A program made the position numbers and the translations under genes. The notes beneath the pieces are model-generated. The model saw nothing but the letters and a program-made list of their open reading frames with translations. It was not told where the DNA came from and did no database searches. Shown here piece after piece: positions 60,098-64,000 of a DNA stretch of 64,000 nt (its first letter is position 1; each line of letters opens with the position of its first letter). Source of the DNA: Torymus aiolomorphi (lineage: Eukaryota; Arthropoda; Insecta; Hymenoptera; Torymidae); contig CM070875.1 of NCBI GenBank assembly GCA_036365515.1, forward strand, positions 96,014,128 to 96,078,127. Direction: 5' to 3'.

Positions 60098-62486
60098 TCA
60101 TGATATATGACATACAAATTTGGATTGATCGACGATCGAATTTTCGTTTTTTGGCTTAAACTGTAAATTTTAATGAGATAAATAAGAATATAGGCATAAA
60201 ATAATGCAGCAACCATTTTTTCTACTAATTTTTTCTACTTTATTAAGGATTAAAAGTTAAAAATCGATATATCTTTAAAGATGTTTGTTTTGCATGCCAA
60301 AATTTTGTATGTATTACTAAATTGGACCATTAGCAACCATTTCCAATTTGTTTCATCGAAATATATGTTTCGGAAAGTACTTTAATAAGGCGTTTTCGGT
60401 TCCGGTCAGTACTACACTTATAACGAAACAAAAATTTTGTGTTTTGCACGCCTAATTTTTTATGGATATGATTACGAATACAGTGGCAAGGATACTCATA
60501 AGTTCCTGGGCGAAACGATGTTTCGGAACATATAAATAATTAATAAATCGCAACTTAACCTATAGGTTATTGTTAATGTATATGCTACTTTATTATAAAT
60601 CTGCGTTTTGCATGCCTAAATGTTGAATTCATTATTCAATTTGACCTTTACCATACATTTCCATATGGTTTCATCGAATAACATGTTTCGGAAGCTACTT
60701 TAATAAGGCGTTTTCGCTTCCAATCGATATGTGATCTCTACATATCTTATTGAATCAAAATTTTGAGTTTTGCACGCCAAAATTTTGTATATATTACTAA
60801 ATTGGACCTATAGCAAGCATTTCCAATTTGTTTCACCGAAATACATGTTTCGGAAGCTACTTTAATAAGGCGTTTTCGTTTCCGGTCAGTACTATACTTA
60901 TAAAAAAACAAAAACTTTGCGTTTTGCACGCCCAATTTTTTACTGATATGATTACGAATGCATTGACAAGCACACTTATAAGTTCCTGGGCTTAACGATG
61001 TTTCGGAACATATAAATAATTAATAAAAGCGCACCTAACCTATAGGTTATTGTTCATTTATATGCTATTTTATTATAAATCTATGTTTTACATGTCTAAA
61101 TGTTGAATCTATTATTCAATTTGACCTTTACAATACATTTCCATGAGGTTTCATCGAAATACATGTTTCGGAAGCTACTTTAATAAGGCGTTTTCGCTTC
61201 CAATCGATACGTGATTTCTACATATAATCTTATTGAATCAAAATTTTGAGTTTTGCACGCCAAAATTTTTTATATATTACTAAATTGGACTTATAGCAAG
61301 TATTTCCAATTTGTTTCATCGAAATACATGTTTTGGAAGCTACTTAAATAAGGCCTGTTCCGGACGGTCAGCACTACACTTATTACAAAACAAAAATTTT
61401 GCTTTTTGCACGCCTAATTTTTTATGGATATGATTACGAATGCATTAGCGAGGACACTCATAATTTCCTGGGCGAAACGATGTTTCGGAACATATAAATA
61501 ATTAATAAATCGCAACCTAACCTATAGGTTATTCTTCACTTATTTGCTATTTTATTATAAATCTGCGTTTTGCATGCCTAAATGTTGAATATATTATTCA
61601 ATTTGACCTCTAGCAAACATTTCTGATAGGTTTTATCGAAATCCATTTTTCGGAAGATATTTTAATACGGCGTTTTCACTTGAAATCGATACGTGATTTC
61701 TACATTTCTTATCGAGTCAAAATTTTCAGTTTTGCACGCCAAAATTTTGTATATATTACTAAATTGGACCTATAGCAAGCATTTCCAATTTGTTTCATGG
61801 AAATACATGTTTCGGAAAGTACTTTAATAAAGCGTTTTTTAATATATAAGAAATGTAGAAATCACGTATCGATTGGAAGCGAAAACGCCTTATTAAAGTA
61901 CCTTCCGAAACATGTATTTCGACGAAACCTATCGGAAATGTTTGCTAGAGGTCAAATTGAATAATAGATTCAACATTTAGGCGTGCAAAACGCAGATTTA
62001 TAATAAAATAGCATATAAGTGAAGAATAACCTATAGGTTAGGTTATGAGCTTTTATTAAGTATTTATATGTTCCGAAACATCGTTTCGCCCAGGAACTTA
62101 TGAGTGCCCCTGCCAATGCATTCGTAATCATATCCATAAAAAATTAGGCGTGCAAAACGAAAAATTTTTGTTTCGTAATAAGTGTAGTACTGACCGTAGC
62201 CGAAAACGTCTTATTAAAGTACCTTCCGAAACATGTATTTCGATGAAACAAATTGGAAATGATTGCTAATGATCCAATTTAGCAATACATACAAAATTTT
62301 GGCATGCAAAACAAACATCTTTATAGATATATCGATTTTTAACTTTTAATCCTTAATAAGGGGTAGAAAAAATGGTTGCTGCATTTTTTTATGCCCATAT
62401 TCTTATTTATCTCATCAAAATGTACAGTTTAGGCCAAAAAACGAAAATTCGATCGTCGATCGAACCAAATCTGTATGTCATTCATG
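60098..62486. mobile_element. 2.4-kb foldback with internal ~480-bp repeats
   Basis: The outer ends are inverted: ATGACATACAAATTTGGATT on the left and AACCAAATCTGTATGTCATT on the right. The right arm (61845-62486) pairs with the left end plus one repeat unit. The left arm has about 3.3 tandem units of ~480 bp, marked by CGAAATACATGTTTCGGAAG at about 60838, 61320 and 61798 (variant at 60357). No protein-coding frame of note. Confidence 0.8.
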
Positions 62487-62548
62487 ACGTTATGTAATAG
62501 AAGATTATCCTCATTCATTATTATTATTAATATTTATCTCTAATAATA

Positions 62549-62592
62549 GGGGTTGGCGAGCGGAGCGAGCAGGGGGCGAAGCCCCTCCCCCT
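62549..62592. other. Paired GC hairpins
   Basis: GGCGAGCGGAGCGAGC and GGGGCGAAGCCCC in an AT-rich setting, just before an (AT)n tract. A recurring motif in many genomes by memory, of unknown role. Confidence 0.5.
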
Positions 62593-62593
62593 A

Positions 62594-62687
<94 letters not shown>
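62594..62687. repeat. (AT)n microsatellite
   Basis: About 94 bp of TA, followed at 62709 by a (CGC)n run of about 9 units. Confidence 0.95.
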
Positions 62688-62689
<2 letters not shown>

Positions 62690-62744
62690 ATAATATAAAA
62701 ATATTTCGCCGCTGTCGCCGCCGCCGCCGCCGCCGCCACCGTGT

Positions 62745-62990
62745 CTTATAATCGGGCGTAAAGAGCCACTTTGCTCCCGTCGGGCGTAAAGAGCCATTTT
62801 AGATTTAAGAGGGGCTATTCTCCCGCCGGGAGTAAAGATACGCTTTACTCCCGCCGATCGTAGAGACCCATTTTTACTTCCGCTGGGCGTAAAGAGCCAT
62901 ATTACTTCCGCTGGGCGTAAAGAGCCATATTACTTCCGCCGGGTGTAAAGAACCATATTACTTCCGCCGGGCGCACTTTACTATTTTATA
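62745..62990. repeat. ~28-bp tandem repeat, about 7 units
   Basis: Units contain CGCCGGGCGTAAAGAGCCAT and TTACTTC, with diverged members at the left. Confidence 0.85.
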
Positions 62991-64000
62991 GTATAAGTAA
63001 AGCATGTCGACGTAGTCGTTAGTCATAAAAAATATAATTTCGAAAATTAAAAATGAAACTTGAGAAAATCAGCTATCATTTGCTTTTTTTATAATTATAA
63101 CATGTTTGTTCCTTCCAAAGTTATGAAAGTTCAAAGTAAAACATCGAAAACATACTCATTAATCCCTAAAATTAAACTGTTTAATTGCAGACATATTTTT
63201 TATGCACTTTCAATGATCTATTTTAAACATTCATAAGTTTGGAAGGAATCAACATTTTACTTATTATTTTTATCATTAAACAATATTACTTATGTCGACT
63301 GTAATCTAATATCAACTGATAAGAATTTTTTTATCGATATTACAGTTCAGGTTTTAATTAAGTTTCTATTTCAGATTCTACGGGGGTGATTATAAACAAG
63401 GGCAATCTGACTGCCATTAATATTTATAATAATTTAATTTATAAGAATATAAGACCAATAAAAAAATTCTTATCAGTTGATATTAGATTACAGTTGATAT
63501 TATTTTTATAATCGAGAAGCATGCTCTTTTCCGTTATTTTATGCGATTTTCCGACTAGATTTGTTATATTACGTTAATTTCACGTTATTTTTACGTTATA
63601 TTATGATATTTTATATGAAATTAACGTTTAGTAATGAAAAAATATCGTAGAATAACATAAAAATAACGTAAAAGCTAATTAAAAATAGTCTTTTCTTACT
63701 CACCCACTCGAAAGTACGTACTTTCGGCCCGCATCTCCGGGCCGAAAGAGAAACTTTCGCATCCTATTTTAGACCAACCGCGCGCTCTGATTGGCTGCCG
63801 AAATTTCCTGACCCGCGGCGCTTCAGCGCCCGCGCGCATGTCCGAGGAAAGATATTGTTCATGTAAAATACTGAATAAAAATATTTAGAAAAATATATTG
63901 AATGATGCAAAAATTATATTCGTCGATTATGAGGAAAAATGATATTATACAACGGAAAAATATTCAGCATTAAGTAATATTATCTTTTCCAAATATTATT
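62991..64000. other. Right edge: AT-rich with a GC block
   Basis: No gene. 63530-63680 has inverted words (TTTTTACGTTAT and ATAACGTAAAA). 63700-63840 is GC-rich with the palindrome CGAAAGTACGTACTTTCG and a CCAAT-type box in reverse (ATTGGCT). Confidence 0.5.
63294..63505. mobile_element. Solo PLE terminal fragment with hairpin ends
   Basis: Shares GATTCTACGGGGGTGATTAT and CAAGGGCAATCTGACTGCCA with the PLE ends at 32.6 and 34.1 kb. Its outer 45 bp are inverted (AATCTAATATCAACTGATAA and complement). Confidence 0.7.

Overview
The window looks like repeat-dense nuclear DNA of an arthropod, most likely an insect. It is AT-rich, has long dinucleotide tracts, and carries mariner (DD34D), a second Tc1/mariner-like family with a DUF4817-type N-terminus and a DD41D triad, Helitron, Penelope-like (PLE), R1-like non-LTR and LTR elements. 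The order is not certain; Hymenoptera is a guess from element types. I see no intact host gene and no rRNA, CRISPR array or prokaryotic signal. The only host-like coding trace is a broken ORC1 AAA+ fragment near 37.3-37.6 kb.

Layout. 0.2-2.8 kb: damaged DD41D element with a 14-copy 38-bp array. 3.4-6.0 kb: old mariner with a younger, open-frame mariner nested in it. 6-7.6 kb: AT-rich with a 345-bp duplication. 7.8-15.3 kb: decayed Helitron interrupted by a 3.6-kb DD41D element (8.15-11.75 kb, open transposase) and a mariner (12.55-13.85 kb). 16.3-22.2 kb: Ty3/gypsy-like gag/protease remnant, apparently split by a 4.8-kb TIR-bounded repeat structure holding a PLE endonuclease fragment and two satellites. 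22.2-36.4 kb: (AT)n-rich zone with repeat cassettes sharing a 17-nt core, a 2.1-kb foldback, a 4.7-kb head-to-head DD41D palindrome, a probable solo LTR and a PLE. 36.6-43.7 kb: ORC1 fragment split at its Walker B codons by a 6.1-kb element with an 8-bp target duplication, made of two inverted 92-bp arrays around an R1-like element with ORF1 fused to RT. 45.3-47.5 kb: GC-rich probable solo LTR. 48.3-56.65 kb: complete LTR element (LTRs of 658 and 657 bp) with only a gag-like zinc-knuckle frame inside, itself split by a mariner. 57-60 kb: 112-bp repeats around an AT-rich block with a tRNA-like sequence. 60.1-62.5 kb: foldback with 480-bp repeats. 62.5-64 kb: hairpins, short tandem repeats and a PLE terminal fragment.

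The frames are the machinery of separate mobile elements and do not form a pathway. Nesting gives relative ages: the open mariner is younger than the mariner around it; the DD41D and mariner insertions are younger than the Helitron; the 6.1-kb element is younger than the ORC1 fragment. Several frame breaks are single-base changes in homopolymers and could be sequencing errors. All family calls come from reading translations and repeats by eye; no database search was run.
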